Of a DNA stretch of 5,152 bases, positions 1-4,931 are shown piece by piece. The stretch is from an uncultured Lachnospiraceae bacterium (GTDB lineage: Bacteria; Bacillota; Clostridia; Lachnospirales; Lachnospiraceae), in contig CAMWOK010000226.1 in NCBI GenBank assembly GCA_947175845.1, positions 1-5,152 of the forward strand, read 5' to 3'. The notes under the pieces are model-generated. The model saw nothing but the letters and a program-made list of their open reading frames with translations, had not been told where the DNA came from and made no database searches. The stretch's first letter is position 1. Every line of letters begins with the position of its first letter. Both the position numbers and the translations under genes were made by a program.

Positions 1-543
1 GTCCCGCACTGCCTGGATGGTCCGCTCCTCCCCCCGGTCAATCTGCGCCGCCAGTATCCACCCAAAGTCAAACGACTCATTGCGGGCGTGGTCGTAAAGC
101 TCCTCCGACACCTTTCCCGTCAGCACGTCCGCGAGATCCCCGCCGTAAAAATCAAGCTGCGCACAGGCGCACAGCAGCTGGACACTGTCCTCCACAAACG
201 GGATGTAGCTGGCGGAGCGAAGGCTTCTGCGAAACCACCCTGCCGTCATCTGACAGCTGTTCATCTCGTCCAGCGCGCAGTAAAAATCCTCTTGGCGCGC
301 CTGCCCCACACAGATATCCACCACATCCTGAAACTGGTTTCGGTACAGATCGCTTAACTTCCAGTATGTTCCATGCTGCAAAAGCTGGCGTATCTCGCCG
401 CACACATCCACCATTGCCGTGTACGAACTGAAGCTGGAAATAAGCTTTTTGCCCTGCCTGGAAAGATTCTTTCCCCTTTTTGCATACTTTTTAACAAAAT
501 TTTGGGTTATTTTTCTCCTGGACTCATAACTAAACTTTGCCAT
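1..543 (-). CDS. N-terminal part of a large DUF4132/DUF5724-like protein (runs off left edge)
   Basis: An open frame starts at the ATG at 543-541 and runs 181 codons to position 1 without a stop, so the gene is incomplete at the window edge. AAAGGGG at 549-555 supplies the RBS, with a short 5-nt spacing. The first 40 residues are very basic (many K/R, opening MAKFSYESRRK). The rest is soluble, mostly helical in character, with no signal peptide or membrane segment. Residues about 136-180 (GDLADVLTG, then AAQIDRGEERTIQAVRD) resemble, from memory, the N-terminal helical-repeat part of DUF4132/DUF5724 proteins. These are long proteins often encoded near MoxR-type AAA ATPases and VWA proteins. 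It lies 47 bp behind the 139-aa gene, in the same direction, and is probably cotranscribed with it. That this is a real gene is well supported; the family assignment is recollection, and the biochemical function is unknown. Confidence 0.72.
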   Translation of the reverse strand, partial: MAKFSYESRRKITQNFVKKYAKRGKNLSRQGKKLISSFSSYTAMVDVCGEIRQLLQHGTYWKLSDLYRNQFQDVVDICVGQARQEDFYCALDEMNSCQMTAGWFRRSLRSASYIPFVEDSVQLLCACAQLDFYGGDLADVLTGKVSEELYDHARNESFDFGWILAAQIDRGEERTIQAVRD

Positions 544-590
544 GTTTTCCCCTTTCCTTTACACATATCCCGCTGGACGAAGGAGGACTG

Positions 591-1010
591 TCACCATCCG
601 GCGAGCATGGTCAGTCTTACAAATGTAAACACCATATCCTCCGCCCAGGGAATCTCCCCGGAGAGCGCAGTCAGCTCCTCTTCCCCCGCAAACACGCGAA
701 AGATGCCGTCCTCAAAGCACTGCAGCGTGTTCGCTATGGCCTTGTCCTCCACCGCGTCCGCACCGCCGCGCAGCCCCAGGGAGACCTTGCCGCGCGCCGC
801 CTGCGCCGCTATCTCCTCCTGCGTCAGGTATGCCAAAATCTTCCCCTCGTCCCTGCGTGCATTGTACTGACGCACGCCGCACTTTGTCAGACCGACGAGC
901 AGCTCACGCACTGTCTGCGGCTTTTCATCGAGTTCAAACGGGACTGGCTCGATGTCCGCGCGGGACTGCCTGCCGAGTTTTTTCATCCGTGCATAGATTG
1001 TAAATGCCAT
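591..1010 (-). CDS. Uncharacterised 139-aa protein, first intact gene of the leftward operon
   Basis: The product is 139 aa, from ATG at 1010 to TGA at 593-591. The start is fixed by a very good Shine-Dalgarno (AAGGGGGTGAT, about 1017-1027). It is a small, soluble, mixed alpha/beta protein with no signal peptide or membrane helix. Notable stretches are KTVRELL-like PQTVRELLVGLTKCGVRQYN (residues 31-50), a probable helix LTQEEIAAQAARGKV (62-76), CFEDGIFRVFAGEEEL (98-113), and a hydrophobic C-terminus VFTFVRLTMLAG (127-138). I believe similar small proteins sit next to DUF4132 genes in Lachnospiraceae, and the same arrangement is seen here. I recognise no catalytic motif and do not assign a function. 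Its start overlaps by 28 nt, in a different frame, the end of a truncated upstream reading frame, so translational coupling is possible. Inference: it is a partner of the downstream large protein. Confidence 0.85.
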   Translation of the reverse strand: MAFTIYARMKKLGRQSRADIEPVPFELDEKPQTVRELLVGLTKCGVRQYNARRDEGKILAYLTQEEIAAQAARGKVSLGLRGGADAVEDKAIANTLQCFEDGIFRVFAGEEELTALSGEIPWAEDMVFTFVRLTMLAGW

Positions 1011-1153
1011 GTGTGAATCACCCCCTTGTAGATCACAAAATAGCTGCCCTCGTCCACATAGTCCTCTCGGATCTGCCTCAGCCTCTCATCGAGATTCACC
1101 ATGTAATGTCTCTGCGGATTACAAGCCCCCGCCGTATTGAATCTGCGCCCCAT
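983..1153 (-). pseudogene. 5' remnant of an AAA-ATPase-like (PD-(D/E)XK-associated) gene
   Basis: This is a 56-codon frame from ATG 1153 to TGA 985-983, with RBS GGAGG (1161-1165) seven nt upstream and a strong promoter ahead of it. Residues 1-41 begin MGRRFNTAGACNPQRHYMVN and end with GSYFVI. This is the conserved N-terminus of the Firmicute/Bacteroidetes 'ATP-binding protein' family (AAA-ATPase-like plus C-terminal nuclease-like domain, usually about 500-570 aa). In the family, YF-x-I is followed directly by an RARQ-x-GKTT Walker A motif. Here it is followed by YKGVIHTWHL and a stop, so the ATP-binding site and everything after it are missing. The break coincides with the Shine-Dalgarno of the 139-aa gene (about position 1030). 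The most economical reading is a deletion that joined the promoter, RBS and first 41 codons of the ATPase gene to the operon behind it. It may now act only as a leader peptide. The family match is from memory but distinctive. Confidence 0.75.
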
Positions 1154-1160
1154 ACCTATT

Positions 1161-1165
1161 CCTCC
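1161..1165 (-). promoter_or_regulatory. RBS (GGAGG) of the truncated ATPase leader
   Basis: On the minus strand GGAGG lies seven nt before the ATG at 1153, which is ideal spacing. It indicates that the truncated frame is still translated although the protein has lost its catalytic domain. Confidence 0.75.
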
Positions 1166-1187
1166 AACAGCCGGTATTCATAGGACT

Positions 1188-1216
1188 ATTTTAGCATTAT
1201 TGCCCCGAGATGTAAA
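1188..1216 (-). promoter_or_regulatory. Sigma-A type promoter for the leftward operon
   Basis: On the minus strand the -35 box is TTTACA (1211-1216) and the -10 box is TAAAAT (1188-1193), separated by exactly 17 bp. Each hexamer differs from consensus at one position. The predicted transcript starts near 1181, about 27 nt before the ATG at 1153. This is the original promoter of the broken ATPase gene and now presumably drives the 139-aa gene and the large gene behind it. Confidence 0.72.
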
Positions 1217-1240
1217 CAGCGGAATCGGTGCAGACCAACT

Positions 1241-1291
1241 GCGCAAACTGATATTTTTATAAAACCCGTTCCATCAGGAAAGCGTTTGCGC
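1241..1291. repeat. Spaced inverted repeat in the divergent intergenic region
   Basis: GCGCAAAC (1241-1248) is repeated exactly as its reverse complement GTTTGCGC (1284-1291). TGAT (1249-1252) and ATCA (1273-1276) extend the symmetry, with a 7-nt bulge on the right side. The right arm abuts the plus-strand TATAAT. It lies upstream of the predicted plus-strand start point, so it more likely acts as paired DNA-binding half-sites than as an RNA hairpin of that gene. Confidence 0.55.
1277..1290. promoter_or_regulatory. cre-like / LacI-family operator next to the plus-strand -10 box
   Basis: The sequence GGAAAGCGTTTGCG has the AAAGCGTTT core and near-symmetry of catabolite-responsive elements (consensus WTGNAARCGNWWWCA). 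By eye 12 of 15 positions fit over 1276-1290. It ends two bases before the TATAAT at 1292, so an occupied site would block polymerase. It overlaps the right arm of a longer inverted repeat. CcpA is one candidate binder; another LacI-family repressor is equally possible. Confidence 0.4.
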
Positions 1292-1297
1292 TATAAT
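1292..1297 (+). promoter_or_regulatory. -10 box (TATAAT) of the plus-strand gene
   Basis: A perfect TATAAT lies 57 nt before the ATG at 1354. The -35 region is poor: TTCCAT at 17-bp spacing (1269-1274), or GTTCCA at 18 bp. There is no TGn extension. The promoter may therefore be weak or activator-dependent, which fits the dense operator-like symmetry just upstream. Confidence 0.5.
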
Positions 1298-1335
1298 AAC
1301 ACCAGAGAAACGTAAAATCCGAATTGACGCGTGAT

Positions 1336-1342
1336 AAAGGAG
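1336..1342 (+). promoter_or_regulatory. RBS (AAAGGAG) deciding the start of the 227-aa protein
   Basis: AAAGGAG ends 11 nt before the ATG at 1354, a somewhat long but workable spacing. An in-frame TTG at 1324 has no RBS, and the in-frame GTG at 1342 overlaps the RBS itself. The ATG at 1354 is therefore the preferred start. Confidence 0.65.
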
Positions 1343-1353
1343 TGTACTTAAGT

Positions 1354-2037
1354 ATGAGCATAGATTTAAATTTCTGGAAATATCAAAAAGATGTGTATCT
1401 GGACAATGCGATGGTGTATCAGAAAGCCTGCTGCGACATGGAGCGCGTCAAAGGACTCGAAGTGCTGCCTATCGAGTCCATTTTGCAGGAGACAGCGGCG
1501 GCATTCCCGGAGTGGACTTCACAACATGGTTCGTTTCAAATCTCGACGACTCCCCAGGCGGTGCGCTTTGATTGCTATTCCATGGAGCAGGCCGATATGA
1601 AGCGCCTTTGTGCTGTGATGTCAAAGTTCGATTGTCCGTTGTATGATTCCCAGCTGGGGGTGCGCTTTGATAAACTGACTGTTTTTCTGATAGATGAGGC
1701 AGACAACTTTCAGAAAAAAGCGGCGCAGGAACTTTCCCGTCTGCTCCCACGCCTGGAAATTACAACGCTGTCCGTAAGCTGGGATGACTATGTACAGCGC
1801 CCCAAAAACCGCGGTGACATCGTGTACAATGCCTTAATTCACCGCGCAAAAAAGCAGACAAAAGTGACTTCCTTTCTGCAGGCTGGCAGCTTCTGGTCAA
1901 ACCGACCCTGCCAGTGTAAGACTGCCCAGCTTACAGACAAAGACACGGAGCAGCAGATTTTCGAGGATTTGCTGCAACAATCGATCGCGCGAGTCGTGAA
2001 TGATTTTCTTGAGAAAACGTATTACTCCCCGCTATAA
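1354..2037 (+). CDS. Uncharacterised 227-aa protein, possibly two-domain
   Basis: From ATG 1354 the product is 227 aa, ending at TAA 2035-2037. There is no signal peptide or membrane helix, so it is probably cytoplasmic. Residues about 1-106 (opening MSIDLNFWKY, then GLEVLPIESIL at 34-44, TTPQAVRFDCYSM at 65-77, and CPLYDSQLGVRFD at 94-106) look like a compact domain. I believe I have seen it as a stand-alone protein in Firmicutes and proteobacteria, sometimes in contexts resembling toxin-immunity loci; this is memory, not a search. Residues 107-227 begin LTVFLIDEADNFQ and include SFWSNRPCQCKT (179-190) and an acidic/hydrophobic helix near 195-222; I do not recognise this part. The gene stands alone, divergent from the ATPase-remnant operon and convergent with the phosphotransferase gene, whose stop it overlaps. 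No toxin gene is visible next to it. It is a confident gene of unknown function. Confidence 0.85.
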   Translation: MSIDLNFWKYQKDVYLDNAMVYQKACCDMERVKGLEVLPIESILQETAAAFPEWTSQHGSFQISTTPQAVRFDCYSMEQADMKRLCAVMSKFDCPLYDSQLGVRFDKLTVFLIDEADNFQKKAAQELSRLLPRLEITTLSVSWDDYVQRPKNRGDIVYNALIHRAKKQTKVTSFLQAGSFWSNRPCQCKTAQLTDKDTEQQIFEDLLQQSIARVVNDFLEKTYYSPL

Positions 2038-3216
2038 TGTCTGTCCCAGGACCTGAATGTTTGTTTGCGCCCCCCAGTTGTGTATCAAATGAAATACCCG
2101 GCACGCGTCCTCGGCCTGCCTGATATCCTCCTGGCCGGCAAAGTATGCCGCAAACAGGATCTCAATGCATTCCATCACGCACACAAGCGCCCCTTTCTCC
2201 GCCGCGGACAGCTCTGAGACGCTCTCATAGCCGGCGACCACAGCATGGACATTGGCAAGCCACTGCGTTTCGCCAAGCGGTCTCTCGGTCTCCTCCGCGA
2301 GAAGCCCTGCCAGATAGTAGCCGATATCAAAGATCCTGATATTTCTCTGGCTTAAGTCAAAATCAATATAGCCCGTAAACTTTCCATCCTGAAACAAAAA
2401 GTTGCCGGAGTGCACATCCCTGTGGATCAGCTGAACCGGCAGCTTTGCGTACACGCACTCTAGCTGCCGCACCGTCGCATCATACTCCGCCTCGCGGATC
2501 AGCTGCCATCCGTTCTGCGCCAGACTGCTGTACACCCAGCCCTTCATCTCCTCCAACAAACTGTTATCCCAGACATCGAGCTCCTTCTCGCAACTCAGAA
2601 GCGCCCTGTGCAGCTGCGCGACTGCGCGGCCCATTTTCCACGCCATCTGGGTGTCTCTGCTATCAAAACTGTTCTCTCCCGGCAGTTTTTCGGTCAGCAG
2701 GAAATAGTGCTCCCCGATGGCAACATAGTTCTCGCCGTTGTGTGCCGCTTGTATCGGCGCGGCCGGAATACCGCCCGCTCGCAACAGAGTCGCCAGCTTA
2801 ATATTCCGCTCCAGCTGATTTTTGTCGGAATAGACTTTCAGCACATAGGTGTGGTTGATTTCCCACGCCGAAGGGTATATCTGCGTCACCTGGCCGCCCT
2901 GGATTCCCCACAAGGGCAGCGCGTTTTTTATCATCTCTTTCATATTCTGATACTGTACCCTTTCTTTTGCAACAATTCTCCTGACGCTGGACTCTGACAG
3001 ATGAAAAATCCTGCCGAGCTGTCCGTTTGTCCGTCCTTCGAGATGCTTCAGATAGATATGCTGGTTGCGCTTGTCAAGCTCTGTCCTGTATTCCGTTTTC
3101 TGTCTTACTGTGCTGTCCCCTGTCTTTGGAATGTACAGATAGCTGCCCTGATAGTGCGCCTGAACCGCGGCGAGCAGCTCCCCGGGCAGAACGCTCTGCG
3201 CATTTTCGTATTTCAT
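2032..3216 (-). CDS. CD3324-type HTH domain fused to an APH-fold phosphotransferase
   Basis: The product is 394 aa from ATG 3216. An ATG two codons upstream (3222) is too close to the RBS, and family members start MKYxNA. Residues 1-85 form a CD3324-like module: MKYENAQSVLPGELL, then YLYIP at 26-30, then a helix-turn-helix around NGQLGRIFHLSESSVRRIV (64-82). Residues about 100-385 are an aminoglycoside phosphotransferase/choline-kinase fold. They contain a probable ATP-binding lysine in YVLKVY (K127), a hinge near LLTEKLPG (173-180), a catalytic loop LIHRDVHSGNFLF (H265, D267, N272) and a metal-binding YIDFD (D285). All key kinase residues are present, so it should be active. The substrate cannot be inferred; a small molecule is more likely than an aminoglycoside drug. 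Stand-alone CD3324 proteins are about 85-90 aa, so this is a true fusion. It has its own promoter and appears monocistronic. Confidence 0.9.
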   Translation of the reverse strand: MKYENAQSVLPGELLAAVQAHYQGSYLYIPKTGDSTVRQKTEYRTELDKRNQHIYLKHLEGRTNGQLGRIFHLSESSVRRIVAKERVQYQNMKEMIKNALPLWGIQGGQVTQIYPSAWEINHTYVLKVYSDKNQLERNIKLATLLRAGGIPAAPIQAAHNGENYVAIGEHYFLLTEKLPGENSFDSRDTQMAWKMGRAVAQLHRALLSCEKELDVWDNSLLEEMKGWVYSSLAQNGWQLIREAEYDATVRQLECVYAKLPVQLIHRDVHSGNFLFQDGKFTGYIDFDLSQRNIRIFDIGYYLAGLLAEETERPLGETQWLANVHAVVAGYESVSELSAAEKGALVCVMECIEILFAAYFAGQEDIRQAEDACRVFHLIHNWGAQTNIQVLGQTL

Positions 3217-3223
3217 TGGCATC

Positions 3224-3228
3224 CCTCC
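3224..3228 (-). promoter_or_regulatory. RBS (GGAGG) deciding the start of the HTH-kinase
   Basis: Minus-strand GGAGG is one nt from the ATG at 3222 but exactly seven nt from the ATG at 3216. The downstream ATG is therefore the working start and trims two residues (MP) from the longest reading frame. Confidence 0.75.
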
Positions 3229-3247
3229 GTAAACCTCTCATACATTC

Positions 3248-3275
3248 AGTATAGCACAGCAGGTCATTTTGTTGG
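3248..3275 (-). promoter_or_regulatory. Extended -10 promoter of the HTH-kinase gene
   Basis: On the minus strand, TGC followed directly by TATACT (3248-3256) gives an extended -10 element. The best -35 match is only CCAACA (3270-3275, 16-bp spacing). Predicted transcription begins near 3241, about 25 nt before the ATG at 3216. An 8-bp inverted repeat begins immediately upstream at 3276. Confidence 0.55.
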
Positions 3276-3308
3276 TGATTATCCTGTTCTCTGTACAAAC
3301 GATAATCA
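3276..3308. repeat. 8-bp inverted repeat upstream of the HTH-kinase promoter
   Basis: TGATTATC (3276-3283) and GATAATCA (3301-3308) are perfect reverse complements separated by 17 bp. They lie directly upstream of the weak -35 region of the minus-strand promoter, where an activator or repressor would bind. The gene downstream encodes an HTH protein, so autoregulation is conceivable. The rest of the intergenic stretch 3217-3419 contains only the promoter and the terminator described here. Confidence 0.45.
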
Positions 3309-3365
3309 GCGGCGCGCGGTTTCCTTGCTGCATCTGCCTGTGCAGTCTGGACGCCTCCCCGCGCC

Positions 3366-3396
3366 AAAAAAGACACAGATGGTCAAAATCTGTGCC
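3366..3396 (-). terminator. Rho-independent terminator of the two-component operon
   Basis: Read on the minus strand, GGCACAGAT pairs with ATCTGTGTC (nine pairs including one G-U) around a 7-nt loop, followed immediately by six T residues (A3366-A3371 on plus). It begins 24 nt after the sensor kinase stop codon. It separates the operon from the downstream HTH-kinase gene, which has its own promoter. Confidence 0.88.
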
Positions 3397-3419
3397 TGAA
3401 CAGCATTCTATCGGATTTT

Positions 3420-4139
3420 TCACAGGGGCAGCATGATCTCCGTCACAAAGACGCCCGGCTCATTCTTGCGGTTGATAAATCCATCGTACTTGTGCACGAT
3501 ATTGTTGATGCGCTTGAGTCCATGCCCATGGTTGCCGCGCTTTGTCGTGACATACTCCTCGTCGAGTTTACGCGTCTGCTCGCACGTCGCGTTGGTGACT
3601 GACAGGTAGAGATTGCCGCGCAGCACGCCGATGTAGAGCCGGATAAACTGATGATCCGGCTCTACTTTCTCGCACGCCTCCACCGCGTTGTCAATCAGAT
3701 TGCCGATGACAACGCACAGGTCAATGTCCGACACGCCCAGCTCGCCAGGCACCGTCGCCTTGTAGTCCACCCGGATCCCCTTCTTGATCGCGAGGGAGAT
3801 CTTGGAGTTCAATATCGCGTCCGCATTGATATTTCCGGTGTTGAACAGCAGGTTGATGTCGTCCAGATCCTGTTCGAGCGCATCGAGGTAGGCGCGGGCC
3901 TCCTCCAGGTTGTCCATGGCCAGATATGCCTTGACGGACTGCATATGATTGTGATAATCATGCCGCCAGCCGCGCATGGTGAGATAGACGTTGTGCACTT
4001 CGTCAACCTGATTTTTCAGAAGCTTGTTCTGGTACGAGGCAATCCGTCTCTCGTACGCCATGTCCAGCGCGCGGTACGCCAGGAACGCTGTCAGCGCAAG
4101 CACAAGCAGGCCTGCCAGAATCATTGTCACTGTACTCAT
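3420..4139 (-). CDS. Short GHKL-type sensor histidine kinase (AgrC/NatK-like), single membrane segment
   Basis: The product is 239 aa. One hydrophobic segment (residues about 5-22) anchors the protein. A linker (25-50, likely coiled coil) follows, then the dimerisation/phosphoacceptor region RGWRHDYHNHMQSV, with H60 as the probable phosphorylated histidine. The ATP-binding domain has an N-box with NLIDNAVEAC (147-156) and a glycine-rich lid near TKRGNHGHGLKRI (199-211). It ends FVTEIMLPL, as is usual for the HATPase_c_5 (GHKL) group. Typical AgrC-like kinases are about 400-450 aa with five to seven membrane helices. This one has no room for a sensor domain, so it presumably senses through its single helix or a partner. 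It lies 21 bp behind the LytTR regulator, its evident partner, with RBS GGAGA at 4146-4150 supporting the ATG at 4139. It is the last gene before the terminator. Confidence 0.92.
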   Translation of the reverse strand: MSTVTMILAGLLVLALTAFLAYRALDMAYERRIASYQNKLLKNQVDEVHNVYLTMRGWRHDYHNHMQSVKAYLAMDNLEEARAYLDALEQDLDDINLLFNTGNINADAILNSKISLAIKKGIRVDYKATVPGELGVSDIDLCVVIGNLIDNAVEACEKVEPDHQFIRLYIGVLRGNLYLSVTNATCEQTRKLDEEYVTTKRGNHGHGLKRINNIVHKYDGFINRKNEPGVFVTEIMLPL

Positions 4140-4160
4140 AAAGATTCTCCAGCTATTATA

Positions 4161-4877
4161 TCATACTTTGTAGAGCGCGATAAACCGCTCGCTCAGCTCC
4201 TGGCAGAAACTGCGGCTGACCGGCAGCGCAGCCCCCGAAGAGAGCCTGCACTCCGTGCGGCTGATTTTCTCGACATGTCCTAAATTTACCACAAAGCTTC
4301 TATGGCACCGGACAAACAGCTCCTTCTGGTGCAGCTCCCCCACAAAGGCCGCCAGGCTTTTCTTGATGCGTATCTTTGATCCGTCCATCAGGTAAAGCAG
4401 CGTGTAGTGTCCCAGCACCTCCACATAGCAGATGTGCTCCTCCGCAATCCGCCTGACAATCCCCCGCTCCTCGACCGCGATGCAGGCAGCTTCCTGCGCG
4501 CTGTGCGCTTGCTCCGCCAGCAGCTCGTCGAGCAGGCCGCAGAGCTTCTCCATGGTGACCGGCTTGAGCAGATACCGCACTGCGCGCACCTCGTAGCCCT
4601 CTATGGCAAACGTTTTGTCCGCCGTCAGAAACGCGATCGGCAGCCTCCTGTCCTTCTCACGGATGGCGCGCGCCAGCTCGACACCGTTCATCTGCCGCAT
4701 TGCGATGTCGAGAAAAACGACGTCAAATGCAAAGGTTTCGTTCTTGAACAAAAATTCCTCAGCACTTTCATATAATATAACTTCCACTGTCACCTGCCTG
4801 CGATCTGCCCACTGCAGAATCATGGCGCGCAAAAGCGCCGCCTGCGCAGCTTCATCCTCACAGTATGCGATGCGCAT
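4161..4877 (-). CDS. LytTR-family response regulator (AgrA/VirR-like)
   Basis: The product is 238 aa with two domains. The N-terminal receiver (about 1-120) has the acidic pocket E7/D8, the phosphoacceptor D57 in VVFLDIAM, the switch threonine T85 in AFLTADK and the conserved lysine K105 in YLLKPV. The C-terminal LytTR DNA-binding domain (about 132-236) shows ICYVEVLGHYTLLY (149-162), FVRCHRSFVVNLGHVEKI (188-205) and LPVSRSF (218-224). Every key receiver residue is present, so it should be phosphorylated by the GHKL kinase encoded immediately downstream, and then bind direct-repeat promoter sites as other LytTR proteins do. The start is fixed by a near-perfect RBS (AGGAGGTG at 4885-4892) nine nt from the ATG. 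Stop codon and kinase start are in the same frame, separated by seven codons. The target genes are not identifiable here; no AgrB or AgrD gene is seen. Confidence 0.95.
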   Translation of the reverse strand: MRIAYCEDEAAQAALLRAMILQWADRRQVTVEVILYESAEEFLFKNETFAFDVVFLDIAMRQMNGVELARAIREKDRRLPIAFLTADKTFAIEGYEVRAVRYLLKPVTMEKLCGLLDELLAEQAHSAQEAACIAVEERGIVRRIAEEHICYVEVLGHYTLLYLMDGSKIRIKKSLAAFVGELHQKELFVRCHRSFVVNLGHVEKISRTECRLSSGAALPVSRSFCQELSERFIALYKV

Positions 4878-4884
4878 GGTGGTT

Positions 4885-4892
4885 CACCTCCT
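4885..4892 (-). promoter_or_regulatory. Strong RBS (AGGAGGTG) of the response regulator
   Basis: This is a near-complete complement of the 16S rRNA 3' end, placed nine nt before the ATG at 4877. It is one of the strongest RBS matches in the window and fixes the start. Confidence 0.85.
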
Positions 4893-4914
4893 GTATCCTG
4901 ATATAGTTTTCCAT

Positions 4915-4931
4915 AATTATCCGAGATAATT
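4915..4931. repeat. 17-bp palindrome ahead of the response regulator
   Basis: AATTATCCGAGATAATT is a perfect 7-bp inverted repeat around a 3-bp centre. It overlaps the stop codon of the small ORF and lies about 40 bp before the response regulator ATG. It could be an operator or a small mRNA hairpin. LytTR proteins normally use direct repeats, so self-binding is not the obvious explanation. Confidence 0.5.

Noticed and set aside
373..1016. Two long plus-strand reading frames across the leftward operon
   Set aside because: They are antisense to the minus-strand genes, lack an RBS, and have Ser/Pro/Arg/His-rich low-quality translations; the minus frames have clear RBSs and family-like sequence.
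1324..1353. Ten-codon N-terminal extension of the 227-aa protein from a TTG start
   Set aside because: No RBS precedes the TTG, and AAAGGAG lies inside the extension and serves the ATG at 1354.
2032..3216. Calling the kinase an aminoglycoside-resistance gene
   Set aside because: The fold is shared by many small-molecule kinases, and the HTH fusion and lack of resistance context do not support a drug substrate.
3001..3399. 132-codon plus-strand frame over the start of the HTH-kinase gene
   Set aside because: It is antisense to a CD3324 domain, has no RBS, and crosses the promoter and terminator.
3238..3423. 61-codon minus-strand frame in the intergenic region
   Set aside because: It spans the operon's terminator and the next gene's promoter, and its start lies at the kinase stop without an RBS.
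4151..4160. TATAAT between response regulator and kinase as an internal promoter
   Set aside because: It sits about 18 nt before the kinase ATG, overlapping the RBS region, with no convincing -35; the genes are better read as one operon.
3651..4283. 210-codon plus-strand frame antisense to the sensor kinase
   Set aside because: It is the mirror of an unmistakable GHKL kinase gene and part of the response regulator, with no RBS and no recognisable domain.
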